The position numbers and the translations under genes were made by a program. Under the pieces are notes generated by a model. It ran no database searches. It worked only from the letters and a program-made list of their open reading frames with translations, and was not told the origin of the DNA. From contig CATJLA010000117.1 of assembly GCA_949741215.1 (NCBI GenBank), positions 31,768 to 95,767 of the forward strand: DNA of 64,000 bases, written 5' to 3'. This document shows positions 34,925-43,923 of this stretch, piece by piece (within the stretch, counting starts at the first letter, position 1; each line of letters opens with the position of its first letter). Source of the stretch: an uncultured Oscillospiraceae bacterium. Lineage in GTDB: Bacteria > Bacillota > Clostridia > Oscillospirales > Ruminococcaceae.

Positions 34925-35482
34925 TTACTCCCCGTAAACCGAGGGCTTGAGTACCCCTACATAGGGCAAATTGCGGTATTTTTCATCATAATCCAGGCCG
35001 TAGCCCACCACAAATTCATCCGGAACGCTGAAGCAGGAGTAGTCGGCAGTCAGGTCAACCTGGCGGCGCTCCGGCTTATCCAGCAGGGTGGCAATGCGGA
35101 TGCTTTTGGGGTTGCGCTGGTACAAAATCTCCCGCAGATAGCTGAGGGTTTTGCCGCTGTCCAAAATATCCTCCACAATCAAGATATCATAGCCTTCCAA
35201 AGGAATATCCAAATCCTTGATAATCTTTACCACACCGGAGGTTTTTACCCCGGAGCCATAGCTGGAAACAGACATAAAGTCCACCCTGGCCGGTATGGTA
35301 ACGGCGCGCATCAAATCTGCCATAAACACTACCGAGCCTTTCAGCACGCTTACCAGCAGCAGGTTTTTATCCCTGTAATCCTCGCTGATCCGCCGGCCAA
35401 GCTCCTGCACCTTTTCGGCAATCTGCTCCTCGGAGATCAGCACCGAGGCAATATCATTTTTCATGTCGCTCACACAGTTCAT
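34925..35482 (-). CDS. hpt: Hypoxanthine phosphoribosyltransferase
   Basis: 185-residue purine salvage enzyme converting hypoxanthine or guanine with PRPP to IMP or GMP. The PRPP motif VEDILDSGKTL is clear, with VLKGSVVFMADL, SSYGSG and DFVVGYGLDYDEKYRNLPYVG. ATG 35482 has GGAGG 8 nt upstream, located inside the end of tilS, so the two genes overlap by about 30 bp; an alternative ATG is at 35464. Confidence 0.95.
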   Translation of the reverse strand: MNCVSDMKNDIASVLISEEQIAEKVQELGRRISEDYRDKNLLLVSVLKGSVVFMADLMRAVTIPARVDFMSVSSYGSGVKTSGVVKIIKDLDIPLEGYDILIVEDILDSGKTLSYLREILYQRNPKSIRIATLLDKPERRQVDLTADYSCFSVPDEFVVGYGLDYDEKYRNLPYVGVLKPSVYGE

Positions 35483-36953
35483 TCTCAAAACCTCCACCCA
35501 TTTTCACCGGCAGCAACCGGATTTCCGCCGCATTTTTGCAGTTTTCCCCGGCAGCCGCCCGCCGGGCCACGCCAAACTCCTCCGCCCACAGAATTCCTTC
35601 CTCATCCTCCAAAATCCAAAGGGAGGCTCGCCGTTCCAAAGGCATTTTTACATCATTGCAAAGCTTTTTTAAGGTGCGGGAGCCGCTGCGCCCCGCCGGA
35701 TGGTACCTGTCGCCCTCGTTTCGGTGGCGTAATCTAAGAGTACCACTTATTCTATCACAATCCAACTGGTTTTTTAAGAATTTCCCGCAGTTTTTTTGAA
35801 AATTTTCCGTTTGTTCACAATCTCCCTTCAAAAACGCAAGAAAAATCTCCCGGCAATCAGGTAAAAGCAGGCTGCTCTGCCGTTTATAGTCCCAAATAAC
35901 CGGCAGCTGCTCCTTTGGGGACGTCGCCCTTTCGGCAGGCCCTGGCGCCTTGCTTTGGCACAGCCCGAAGTGACCCCGTCCTGCAAAAAAGAACAGACAG
36001 ATACCCAGCTGCACCCCGCCGGTTCCGCTTAAAGCGGTTTGCAGGCAAAGCTCGATCTTTTTAGCCTCCTCCTCTACGCCCTGCCTTGCCAACAAACGGT
36101 GGATAACCCTATGCTGCATGGCCGGGTGGAGCTCTGCCAATACCTGCCGGTCTCCCAGCAGCAACAGCCGCTTTTCTTGCCGGGCCAGTGATTCTTCCGC
36201 CTGCTTCCAGGTCGTTTTGCTCTGGGGAAGAAGCACCGCCTCCAACGCGGCCCCTGCCTGGCGGGCCAGGTAGTTTTCTTCTCTTTCCAAAGTAGAAACG
36301 GTGCGGGCAACGGCGTCATAAAACCGTGGGTTCAGCCGCTCCAGCTCCGGGATTACCTTATGCCGCAGCCGGTTGCGGGTGTAATCATCGGCTAAATTGG
36401 TGCTGTCAGTCACCCAAGAAAGCTGGTTTTCCCGGCAATAAGCCTCAATTTCCTGCCGGGTACAGGTAAGCAGCGGCCGAATAATCTGCCCTCTTACCGG
36501 CGGAATGCCCGTAAGCCCCTTCAGCCCCGTACCTCTTGCCAGACGAAACAGCGCCGTTTCCGCCTGATCCCCTAAATGATGCCCGGTGGCAATTTTGCCC
36601 TCCGGCCCTGCCTGCTCCGCAAAAAAACGGTAGCGCAGCGTTCGGGCGCTCTCCTCCACCCCCATATTGTGGGACTGAGCCCAGGCGCTTACGTCCACCG
36701 AAAAAACAGTGAGGGGAACGCCCCATTTTTGGCATAGCTGCTCACAAAACCGCTGATCCCGGAGAGACTCCTCCCCACGCAGGTTGTGGTTCAGGTGGCA
36801 GGCGGTGAGGGTAAGCTCCAGCTCCCCCTGCACCGACCAAAGAAAGTGAAGCAGCGCCACCGAATCCGCCCCGCCGGATAAGGCCGCCACCACCTGGCTG
36901 CCCGGGGGCAGCATATCATACTTCCGGACAGCCGCCAAAGCCTTATCTCTCAT
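35454..36953 (-). CDS. tilS: tRNA(Ile)-lysidine synthase
   Basis: Modifies C34 of tRNA-Ile(CAU) to lysidine, making it read AUA. 499 residues from ATG 36953, which overlaps the dnaB stop by 11 bp. N-terminal PP-loop ATPase SGGADSVALL, HLNHNLRGEES, GHHLGDQAET, the TNLADDYTRNRLRH region, and a C-terminal TilS substrate-binding domain with KKLCNDVKMPLERR. Essential in bacteria that use the CAU anticodon. In the dnaB-tilS-hpt-(ftsH) run. Confidence 0.95.
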   Translation of the reverse strand: MRDKALAAVRKYDMLPPGSQVVAALSGGADSVALLHFLWSVQGELELTLTACHLNHNLRGEESLRDQRFCEQLCQKWGVPLTVFSVDVSAWAQSHNMGVEESARTLRYRFFAEQAGPEGKIATGHHLGDQAETALFRLARGTGLKGLTGIPPVRGQIIRPLLTCTRQEIEAYCRENQLSWVTDSTNLADDYTRNRLRHKVIPELERLNPRFYDAVARTVSTLEREENYLARQAGAALEAVLLPQSKTTWKQAEESLARQEKRLLLLGDRQVLAELHPAMQHRVIHRLLARQGVEEEAKKIELCLQTALSGTGGVQLGICLFFFAGRGHFGLCQSKAPGPAERATSPKEQLPVIWDYKRQSSLLLPDCREIFLAFLKGDCEQTENFQKNCGKFLKNQLDCDRISGTLRLRHRNEGDRYHPAGRSGSRTLKKLCNDVKMPLERRASLWILEDEEGILWAEEFGVARRAAAGENCKNAAEIRLLPVKMGGGFENELCERHEK

Positions 36954-38328
36954 TGCGGTACAGCTCCAGTCCGCAGAAGCGGGTATACCGGCCGTCCCAC
37001 CCCACCTTAACGGTGTTGGTTTCTCCATGGCGGTTTTTAGCCACAATCACTTCCGCAATATTCTGCTCGTTGGACTCCTGGTTATAGTAAGCGTCCCGAT
37101 ACAGGAACATCACAATATCGGCATCCTGCTCAATGGAGCCGGATTCTCTCAAATCCGCCAGCATGGGCCGATGGTCCTGGCGGGATTCCGGCCCACGGGA
37201 AAGCTGGGAGAGGGTAAGCACCGGCACGTCCAGTTCCCTTGCCATAATTTTAAGCCCTCTGGTAATTTCCGAAACCTCCTGCACCCGGTTGTCAATCCTT
37301 CTGCCGGAGGTCATCAGCTGCAGATAATCGATAATCACCAGCCCCAGGCCCTTCATACGACGAAGCCGCGCCTTCATTTCCGGCACGCTCAGTCCCGGAG
37401 AGTCGTCAATATAAATCTCGCTGGACGAAAGTGCCTGAGCCGCAGCCGCCAGCTTCACCCAGTCCCCCGGCTGGAGCTGGCCGGTGCGCATCATGGTGCC
37501 AGAGATAGATGCCTCGCTGGAAAGCATTCTGGTTACCAGCTGCTCCTTGCCCATCTCCAGGCTGAATACCGCCACCTTAGCGTCACTTTTTCTCGCCACA
37601 TTTACCGCGATGTTCAGCGCAAAGGCCGATTTACCCATAGCGGGACGGGCTGCAACCAGCAGCAGGTCACTTTTATTCAGGCCGGTGATAACATGATCCA
37701 GATCAGAAAAGCCGGTGGAAAGCCCCAGGTACTGGGCACGGTTTTCGCCGGAAAGACGCTGGAGCTGATCATAAGCCTCTATAATAATCTCGTCGATCCG
37801 CTGGAGGCCTTTTTCATCCCGGCCTTGGCGGATGTCCATAATCCGCTGCTCCGCCAGATTCAGCAGGTTAGAGGCATCCTCCTGACCCTCTGCCGCCGTT
37901 TCCGCCAAGCCTTGAGAAACATTCATCAGCTGGCGGACATAGGATTTTTCCAGAACAATTTTAGCATAGGCCTCCACGTTTTTTACGGAAGGCACAATCT
38001 GGGTAATATCATACAGGTACTTTTTGGCAAACTGGTCGGTTTCAAAAATTTTCTCCTGCAGCGCCAGATCCAGCACCGTGATATAGTCAATAGGCTGGCC
38101 GGAGGAGAACATCTGCACCATCAGGGCAAAAATCTCCTGATGCCGCTTATCGCAAAAGGACTCCGGCTTCAGGTACTCCATCACAACAGACATGCACCCC
38201 GAATCAATCAGCACTGCCCCCAGTACCGACTGCTCTGCCTCCAGCGCCCGCAAATGCTCGGGAAAGTCATAGGGGGAACGTTCCGGCAGGATGCCAGAAC
38301 GGCTTCCACCGCTTTGTTCCTCTGGCAT
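36943..38328 (-). CDS. dnaB: Replicative DNA helicase
   Basis: 461-residue hexameric 5'-3' helicase of the replisome (called DnaC in Bacillus). N-terminal domain LEAEQSVLGAVLIDS; RecA-type motor with Walker A AARPAMGKSAFALN, Walker B VIIDYLQLM, and SQLSRGPESRQDHRPMLADLRESGSIEQDADIVMFLYRD. ATG 38328 follows AGGAGGAGG. Downstream of rplI, as near oriC in Bacillus. Confidence 0.97.
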   Translation of the reverse strand: MPEEQSGGSRSGILPERSPYDFPEHLRALEAEQSVLGAVLIDSGCMSVVMEYLKPESFCDKRHQEIFALMVQMFSSGQPIDYITVLDLALQEKIFETDQFAKKYLYDITQIVPSVKNVEAYAKIVLEKSYVRQLMNVSQGLAETAAEGQEDASNLLNLAEQRIMDIRQGRDEKGLQRIDEIIIEAYDQLQRLSGENRAQYLGLSTGFSDLDHVITGLNKSDLLLVAARPAMGKSAFALNIAVNVARKSDAKVAVFSLEMGKEQLVTRMLSSEASISGTMMRTGQLQPGDWVKLAAAAQALSSSEIYIDDSPGLSVPEMKARLRRMKGLGLVIIDYLQLMTSGRRIDNRVQEVSEITRGLKIMARELDVPVLTLSQLSRGPESRQDHRPMLADLRESGSIEQDADIVMFLYRDAYYNQESNEQNIAEVIVAKNRHGETNTVKVGWDGRYTRFCGLELYRNER

Positions 38329-38377
38329 TTGTCCTCCTCCTTCCTGCAGGTTTCTGCAAACCCGCGCAATGCTCCGC

Positions 38378-38432
38378 AAAAGCCGTGGCCTGCCGCCCCC
38401 AGTTCAGGGGAATCCGGCAGGACACGGCTTTT
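38378..38432 (-). terminator. Long hairpin between rplI and dnaB
   Basis: AAAAGCCGTG pairs with CACGGCTTTT, and CCTGCCG with CGGCAGG after one mismatch: about 18 bp. Only TTTT follows, so probably a partial terminator. Confidence 0.6.
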
Positions 38433-38455
38433 CCGCAGCTGCGCCGTCATCTGAT

Positions 38456-38902
38456 TTATGCCTCGGATACCATCACAAAAATCTTTGCCGAAATATTAGG
38501 GTACAGCTTCAGCTCCGCGCTGTAATTGCCAAAGGCTTTTATCTCGCTTTCCATCACGATCTTCTTTTTATCAATTTCCAGACCATACTGGGCCTTTAAG
38601 CCCTCCGCCACCTCTTTGGAGGTTACCGACCCGAACAGCTTGCCGTTAGCCCCCGCCTTAGCGGTCAGCTTCACAGTTTTATCCTTGATCTCCTTTACCT
38701 GAGCCAGTGCCCGCTCGGTATCCACCTGCACCCTGTGCTGGGCGGCGGCCTCCCTAGCCTTCAGCTCATTCATGGCTTGAGCAGTGGCTTCCATAGCCAA
38801 ACCCCGCTTAATCAAAAAGTTCTTTGCATACCCGTCCGAAACGTCATGCAGCTCCCCTTTTTTGCCGGTACCCTGCACATCCTGCTTCAAAATAACCTTC
38901 AT
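38456..38902 (-). CDS. rplI: 50S ribosomal protein L9
   Basis: 148 residues, standard length. N-terminal domain with the signature DVSDGYAKNFLIKRGLAMEAT, then the long connecting helix and the C-terminal RNA-binding domain (SVTSKEVAEGLK, IDKKKI). ATG 38902 with AGGAG/GAGAGGA upstream. Between gdpP and dnaB as in Bacillus. Confidence 0.97.
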   Translation of the reverse strand: MKVILKQDVQGTGKKGELHDVSDGYAKNFLIKRGLAMEATAQAMNELKAREAAAQHRVQVDTERALAQVKEIKDKTVKLTAKAGANGKLFGSVTSKEVAEGLKAQYGLEIDKKKIVMESEIKAFGNYSAELKLYPNISAKIFVMVSEA

Positions 38903-38999
38903 ATCCTCTCATTCTCCTATCCTAATCAAATTTATTTAAATTATTTAAAATCATCCATCCCTAAAAACAACCCCATTATCAACCCCCCAGCCCAAACCA

Positions 39000-39017
39000 G
39001 CACTCCCGTCCACAAAA
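39000..39017 (-). repeat. Dispersed motif copy
   Basis: Minus-strand TTTTGTGGACGGGAGTGC in the gap between gdpP and rplI. Confidence 0.45.
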
Positions 39018-39029
39018 GCCGGTACCAAG

Positions 39030-39103
39030 CCAATATCAAAATCGCTCCCGCAAGGGAGGGTTCCGCCACTATTCACTATTCACTCTTACCTATTACTTAT
39101 TTT
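39030..39103 (-). repeat. ~70-bp dispersed hairpin repeat, copy C
   Basis: Minus strand: AAGTAA stop region, GAGTGAATAGTGAATAGTGG, hairpin CCCTCCC-TTGC-GGGAG, GCGATTTTGATATTG. It overlaps the last codons of gdpP, so the repeat supplies the gdpP stop codon. Confidence 0.85.
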
Positions 39104-41057
39104 TCTGGTCATAGTACTCATCAATAGCCTCCAGCAAAGCCTGCCTGGCTTCCTCATAGGCCACGCCATTCATCTGAGCGCCGGCCATAGTCATGTGGCC
39201 GCCGCCCCCCAGCTTCTCCATAATAATCTGGACGTTTATCCCGCCCAAGCTTCTGGCCGAGAAGGAAACGCCTCCCTCATATTCGTAAAGCACAAAAGAG
39301 GCATCCACGTCACTGATAGACAAAAGCTCATCCGCGGCCTGGGGCGCCACCAGCTTGATGCTGGTTAACGCTTCCGCTGTACCCGCAATAGCGCAGTGCC
39401 GGTACACCTCTGCGGAGGTCATAATTTTGGTACGGTTCTGGTACTCCTCCATGCTGGAGGCAAACAGCCGCTTTACCTCTACCGTATCTGCCCCCAGCCG
39501 CCGGAGGTAAGCCGCCGCCTCAAAGGTTCTTACCCCGGTACGCATGACGAAGTTCTTGGTATCCAGCATAATGCCTGCCAGCAAGGCCTCTGCTTCCGGG
39601 CGGCCTACACGGCGCTTTTCCCCAAAATACTGCAGCAGCTCCGCTACCATCTCCGAGCAGGAGGAGGCAAAAGGCTCATGGTAAAAAATCATGGCGTTGT
39701 CAATAAAATTCACCATCTTCCGGTGGTGGTCGATTACCGCAACGTTTTTACAGGCCCGGTACAGATCCTCCGACTCCACAAAATGCTTTAGGTGGGTATC
39801 CACTACAATCAACAGCGTTTTAGGGCCAATTTGAGGCATCAGATCCTCCGGATTGCAGAAAGCATCATCATATCCCTGTTGGCAAAGCTGCTCAAATAAG
39901 GGGGAAACCAAATGCTTCTGCCGGTCAATGGCAATCCAAGCAGGCTTTCCGAAGGACTTAATCGCCTTCAAAAGCCCCACAGCGGAGCCAAAGCAGTCCA
40001 AATCCGCAAACTTGTGGCCCATCAATATGACGTTATCGTTGTTTTGTATCAGCTCAATCAAAGCGGAGGCCATAATCCTGGTTTTTACCTTGGTGCGCTT
40101 TTCCACCCCTTTAGCCACCCCGCCAAAGAACTCATAGCCGTTCCGGGTTTTTACCGCCGCCTGATCGCCGCCGCGGCCCAGGGCCATATCCAGCGCCTGG
40201 CGGGCCATATGCTCCGCTTCCTGCAAGGAGGGGGCGTCCAACCCCAGGCCGATGGAAAGGGTAGCCGGCATTTTCTCATTAGGGCTGATCTCACGCACTT
40301 CGTCCAGAATATGGAACCGGTTTTGAATCATCTGATCCAAATGCCGTTTTTCCAGCACACAAACATACCGGTCCCGCTCCATTTTATACACAAAGCCCTC
40401 AAAGCTGGAAAAATACCGCTTTACGGCAGTTTCCACCTTAGCCAGCACCTGGGAGCGGTCGCTTTCCGGCAGGCTTTGGGTAAGCTCCTCATAGTTATCC
40501 AGCAGAATAATGGCCACCGAGGGCCGTGTAAGGTGATACTCCCGAGCAAAGCGCTTTAACAGGGTATCCTCAATAAAATAAAACACCTTCATAGGACGTT
40601 CGTGCTCTAAATTACTGCTGTAGTAAACGGTATATTCCCGGTTTTCCCGCACCAAGCTCACGCCGTCCTTTGGGCAGGGCTTCTGGTGGTCGATTCCGGC
40701 AATTTCCGCAAGGTTTATCCCGTAGCTGTCGATCTGGGCCAGCACTTCGTCCCGAAAAAGCTCATTATACCAAAGGATATCCCCATCCTCCTGGGTAACC
40801 ACCACCGGCAGCGGAATGGAGGTAAGCACCCCCCGCTGCGTATCAGAAAGCAGCTCGCCCATTTGGGTAAGCACCCGGTGCATGGTTTTTTTGGAGTTGC
40901 GCATATCAATCAGTATGTAGATCAAAGCAGCCAGCAGCAAAGCGGCCTCCAGATAAAAAAGCCGACGATCCATAAACCAACTGACAGCAGTCATCCCCAC
41001 ACACAGCACCAGCAGAACAACCAGCGACGGAGTAAACAGATTGATCCGTTTTTTCAC
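39093..41057 (-). CDS. gdpP: Cyclic-di-AMP phosphodiesterase GdpP (DHH/DHHA1)
   Basis: 654-residue membrane enzyme that degrades c-di-AMP, setting turgor and wall homeostasis. Two N-terminal TM helices (about 10-28 and 33-50), a PAS-like domain, a degenerate GGDEF (about 170-300), then the DHH domain with MGHKFADLDCFGSA, VDTH, DHHRK, and DHHA1 ending in GGGGHMTMAGAQ. The start is GTG 41057 with AGGAGG 6 nt upstream. Its promoter lies within a perfect inverted repeat. The 3' end overlaps a dispersed repeat copy. Confidence 0.95.
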   Translation of the reverse strand: MKKRINLFTPSLVVLLVLCVGMTAVSWFMDRRLFYLEAALLLAALIYILIDMRNSKKTMHRVLTQMGELLSDTQRGVLTSIPLPVVVTQEDGDILWYNELFRDEVLAQIDSYGINLAEIAGIDHQKPCPKDGVSLVRENREYTVYYSSNLEHERPMKVFYFIEDTLLKRFAREYHLTRPSVAIILLDNYEELTQSLPESDRSQVLAKVETAVKRYFSSFEGFVYKMERDRYVCVLEKRHLDQMIQNRFHILDEVREISPNEKMPATLSIGLGLDAPSLQEAEHMARQALDMALGRGGDQAAVKTRNGYEFFGGVAKGVEKRTKVKTRIMASALIELIQNNDNVILMGHKFADLDCFGSAVGLLKAIKSFGKPAWIAIDRQKHLVSPLFEQLCQQGYDDAFCNPEDLMPQIGPKTLLIVVDTHLKHFVESEDLYRACKNVAVIDHHRKMVNFIDNAMIFYHEPFASSCSEMVAELLQYFGEKRRVGRPEAEALLAGIMLDTKNFVMRTGVRTFEAAAYLRRLGADTVEVKRLFASSMEEYQNRTKIMTSAEVYRHCAIAGTAEALTSIKLVAPQAADELLSISDVDASFVLYEYEGGVSFSARSLGGINVQIIMEKLGGGGHMTMAGAQMNGVAYEEARQALLEAIDEYYDQKNK

Positions 41058-41105
41058 AGCTTCCCTCCTCTTTTCACCTCAGAACTATGGGTGCAGATAC
41101 TACGA

Positions 41106-41165
41106 CTTAGTACCATAATAATAAAGATTGGTGGAAAAGTCAATCTTTATTATTATGGTACTAAG
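41106..41165. repeat. Perfect 25-bp inverted repeat upstream of gdpP
   Basis: Arm 41106-41130 is the exact reverse complement of 41141-41165, with a 10-nt spacer. The arms begin CTTAGTACCATAATAATAAA. No T-run follows on either strand. It ends exactly where repeat copy B (41166) begins. Confidence 0.95.
41115..41143 (-). promoter_or_regulatory. Promoter of gdpP inside the inverted repeat
   Basis: Minus strand TTGACT (41138-41143), 17-bp spacer, TATTAT (41115-41120). By symmetry a weaker pair TTGGTG-17-TATTAT faces the plus strand. Confidence 0.65.
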
Positions 41166-41235
41166 AAAGTAAAAAGTAATAGCGAATAGTGAATAGTGGC
41201 GGAACCCTCCCTTTCGGGAGCGATTGAATGTTGCC
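41166..41235 (+). repeat. ~70-bp dispersed hairpin repeat, copy B
   Basis: Contains AAGTAAAAAGTAATAG, GAATAGTGAATAGTGG, hairpin CCCTCCC-TTTC-GGGAG, CGATTGAATGTTGCC. Between rnj and gdpP. Confidence 0.85.
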
Positions 41236-41356
41236 AAGAAAATTTTTAGGCGGCAGCTTGGTCGAAATAGCGTTTCCACTTCCGCTTCCGCTTATATTTT
41301 TTTACATATACAAAAGAGGAAGCCTGTGCGGTTTCCCCTTTTCTCTGTTTCTGTGC

Positions 41357-43387
41357 TTAAATTTGCTGGATTACCGGCAGAATCATTGGGCTTCTTTTGG
41401 TCTTGTTGTAAAAATAGTCCGAAAGCTCATCCCGAATCCGGGTTTTCATGCCGCTCCACTCCCGCATACCGCCGTCAGAACACTCCTCAATCACATCCCG
41501 GCAGATTTTTCTCGCCTCCGCCATCATGGTTTCTGCTTCCCGTACATACACAAACCCGCGGGAAACTAAGTCCGGCCCCGCTACAATAGCGCCGCTTTCC
41601 GTTTCCATAGCAACTACCGCTACAATCAATCCGTCCTGAGCCAGGTGCTTCCGGTCCCGCAGCACGATGCTGCCTACATCGCCAACCCCAAGGCCATCCA
41701 CCAGAACCCGCCCCGCAGGTACCGTCCCGGTAAATTTCATCTCCTCGCCGTTGGTTTCCAGAACCTGGCCAATGTCCCCAATAAAAATATTTTCCTTGGG
41801 AATGCCCAGAGAGCTTGCCAGCCCGGCATGCTTTTTCAGCTGCTTATACTCACCATGCACCGGCATAAAAAACTTGGGCCGGGTAAGTCCCAGCATCAGC
41901 CGCAGCTCGTCTTGGCAGGCATGGCCGGAAACATGCACCTCGTACATCTTCTCGTAAATTACCTCGGCGCCCAGCTTCATCAGCTCGTTGACGACTCTGC
42001 CTACCGTTTTCTCGTTGCCCGGAATAGGATTTGCGGAAATGATAATAAAATCGTTGGGTGTAATAGAAATTTTCCGGTGATCCCCCATAGCCATCCGGCT
42101 CAAGGCGGACATCGGCTCCCCCTGGCTGCCGGTGGTAATCAGCACAATCTGATTATCAGGGTAACGGCCCACCATATCAATGTCAATCAGCAGCCCGTCC
42201 GGCACATGAAGATAAGAAAGCTCCAGCGCTTTGGTCACCGCATTGATCATACTCCTGCCGGAAACCGCAACCTTCCGCCCATACTTCTGAGCACAGCTGA
42301 TCACCTGCTGGATACGATGAATATTGGAAGCAAACGTTGCCACCAAAATCCGCTTGTTTTGGGCCTGATTAAACAGATTATCAAAAGATTCCCCCACCTT
42401 GCGCTCACTCATGGTGCTGCCGGGCTTCTCAGCGTTGGTGGAATCAGCCAGCAGCGCAAGCACCCCCTGGCTGCCCAGCTCGCCAAAACGGGCCAGGTCA
42501 ATAATGTCGCCCTCAATAGGGGAATAATCAATTTTAAAGTCACCGGTCTGCACAATCACGCCTGCAGGAGTATGAATCGCCATGGCGCAGGCATCAGGGA
42601 TCGAATGGTTCACTCGAATAAACTCCACCGACATGCAGCCCATCTGCACTACGTCCCCGGGTTTTGTACAAATCAGCTTTGCTTTATTCAGCAGGTTATG
42701 CTCCTTCAGTTTGCCTTCCACCAGCCCAAGGGTAAGCCGGGTGCCGTAAACCGGAACGTCCAAAAGCTTAAGCAGGTAGGGCAACGCGCCAATATGATCC
42801 TCATGGCCGTGGGTAAGCACCACGCCGCGGATTTTCTCCCGGTTACGCTCCACATAGGTAAAGTCCGGGATCACCAGGTCAACGCCCAGCATCTCATCGT
42901 CGGGGAAAGCAAGCCCGCAGTCCACCAAAAACATATCTCCGCCGCACTCATACAGAGTCATATTTTTGCCGATCTCATTCAACCCACCCAAAGGGATAAT
43001 TCTCACCGGCACTTTATTTTTAGGCTGCTTCGCAGTGCTTCTCCCACGGGGGGAGGCCGTCTTCTGCCATTCCTTAGGTTTTTGTTCTTTAATTTTAGGC
43101 TCAGCCTCTGTTTTGGCCGCTGCTTTGGGGGACGAAGCGGTCTTACTGTTTTTCTGCCCCCTCCTCTGTCCTCTGCTGTTGGACGTAACAGCAGGCGTTT
43201 GTTCAGCGGCCTGGGCCTGAGGCTGCTGCTTTGTATTTTCCTGCGCTGCCTGAGGGGCAGCCTTCTGTTTTGTTTGGGGATTTCTCCTGCCAGGGCGGCG
43301 GCCTCTTGGCTTACGGCTCAAAGACCCATCCTGTGCCTGGCTGTTGGCATCCTGCCGCTCCGCTGTCTTATTCTCATCTTGTGTCAC
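41357..43387 (-). CDS. rnj: Ribonuclease J
   Basis: 676-residue RNase of the metallo-beta-lactamase/beta-CASP family with endo- and 5'-exonuclease activity in mRNA decay. The start is GTG 43387, since GGAGG lies 8 nt upstream; an ATG 15 nt earlier contains that site. Residues 1 to about 120 are a Lys/Arg/Gln/Pro/Ala-rich disordered extension not found in Bacillus RNase J1. Then GGLNEIGKNM, the zinc motif LTHGHEDHIGA, NHSIPDACA, TGDFKID, DSTNAEKPG, and the beta-CASP SGRSM and HVSGHACQDEL with MPVHGEY. Confidence 0.95.
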   Translation of the reverse strand: MTQDENKTAERQDANSQAQDGSLSRKPRGRRPGRRNPQTKQKAAPQAAQENTKQQPQAQAAEQTPAVTSNSRGQRRGQKNSKTASSPKAAAKTEAEPKIKEQKPKEWQKTASPRGRSTAKQPKNKVPVRIIPLGGLNEIGKNMTLYECGGDMFLVDCGLAFPDDEMLGVDLVIPDFTYVERNREKIRGVVLTHGHEDHIGALPYLLKLLDVPVYGTRLTLGLVEGKLKEHNLLNKAKLICTKPGDVVQMGCMSVEFIRVNHSIPDACAMAIHTPAGVIVQTGDFKIDYSPIEGDIIDLARFGELGSQGVLALLADSTNAEKPGSTMSERKVGESFDNLFNQAQNKRILVATFASNIHRIQQVISCAQKYGRKVAVSGRSMINAVTKALELSYLHVPDGLLIDIDMVGRYPDNQIVLITTGSQGEPMSALSRMAMGDHRKISITPNDFIIISANPIPGNEKTVGRVVNELMKLGAEVIYEKMYEVHVSGHACQDELRLMLGLTRPKFFMPVHGEYKQLKKHAGLASSLGIPKENIFIGDIGQVLETNGEEMKFTGTVPAGRVLVDGLGVGDVGSIVLRDRKHLAQDGLIVAVVAMETESGAIVAGPDLVSRGFVYVREAETMMAEARKICRDVIEECSDGGMREWSGMKTRIRDELSDYFYNKTKRSPMILPVIQQI

Positions 43388-43420
43388 AATATTTACCTCC
43401 ATACAATTGTCTCTTTTCAC

Positions 43421-43449
43421 ATTATCAAAAAGCGGCTTACCCTGTACAA
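43421..43449 (-). promoter_or_regulatory. Promoter of rnj
   Basis: Minus strand TTGTAC (43444-43449), 17-bp spacer, GATAAT (43421-43426), 30-35 bp before the GTG. Confidence 0.5.
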
Positions 43450-43638
43450 ACAAAGCCTGCAGTTCCAAGGCTTTACAGGGAACAGCTTTATTTCGTCAAT
43501 CTGTTCTGTTATTCCGTAAATCTTCCAAATTTCATATCATTTCGTGCATCTTATCCAAGCTCAGGCACATCAACCTTTTGTCAGCAATCCTGGGGCCAGA
43601 ATATTCCGCCCTTTGCAAAAAACAGCTAAAGCCTAAAA

Positions 43639-43923
43639 TCACCAAAGCGTCACATCCAACCCTTCCCGCTGAATCCCAACCAGAGAAAGAGTATTCTTCC
43701 TTCGTTTACAAAGCAAGCGCAGCTCGCCTCTCTCACAAATTACTTCAATATATTGTGTTTCGCAATTTTTTGGCGAACCTACAGTTTTAGCCTCAAAGGG
43801 GTACAAAAGGTCGCAGGACATGCCAGCAGCCTTGCAGTCCGCCGCTTTTTCCGGAAAAAGCACATATCCCCGCCCAGCAGGAAAAGCACCTCTGCTCAAC
43901 TCCCAAAGATACACCGACCGCAT
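43639..43923 (-). CDS. Possible small Cys-rich hypothetical protein (94 aa)
   Basis: Not recognised. The frame is open for 94 codons and its composition looks protein-like (six Cys; a C-terminal half with alternating beta pattern, VICERGELRLLC), but only a weak GGAAAT lies before the ATG and no promoter is evident. It could be real or a chance frame in a long gap; no neighbour gives a hint. Confidence 0.35.
   Translation of the reverse strand: MRSVYLWELSRGAFPAGRGYVLFPEKAADCKAAGMSCDLLYPFEAKTVGSPKNCETQYIEVICERGELRLLCKRRKNTLSLVGIQREGLDVTLW

Noticed and set aside
37027-38454. A 475-codon plus-strand frame
   Set aside because: Antisense to dnaB; His/Gln-rich composition typical of reverse-complement readings.
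41645-43519. A 624-codon open frame on the plus strand
   Set aside because: Lies fully opposite RNase J, which has all family motifs; the frame is a shadow of codon bias and shows no domain or ribosome binding site.
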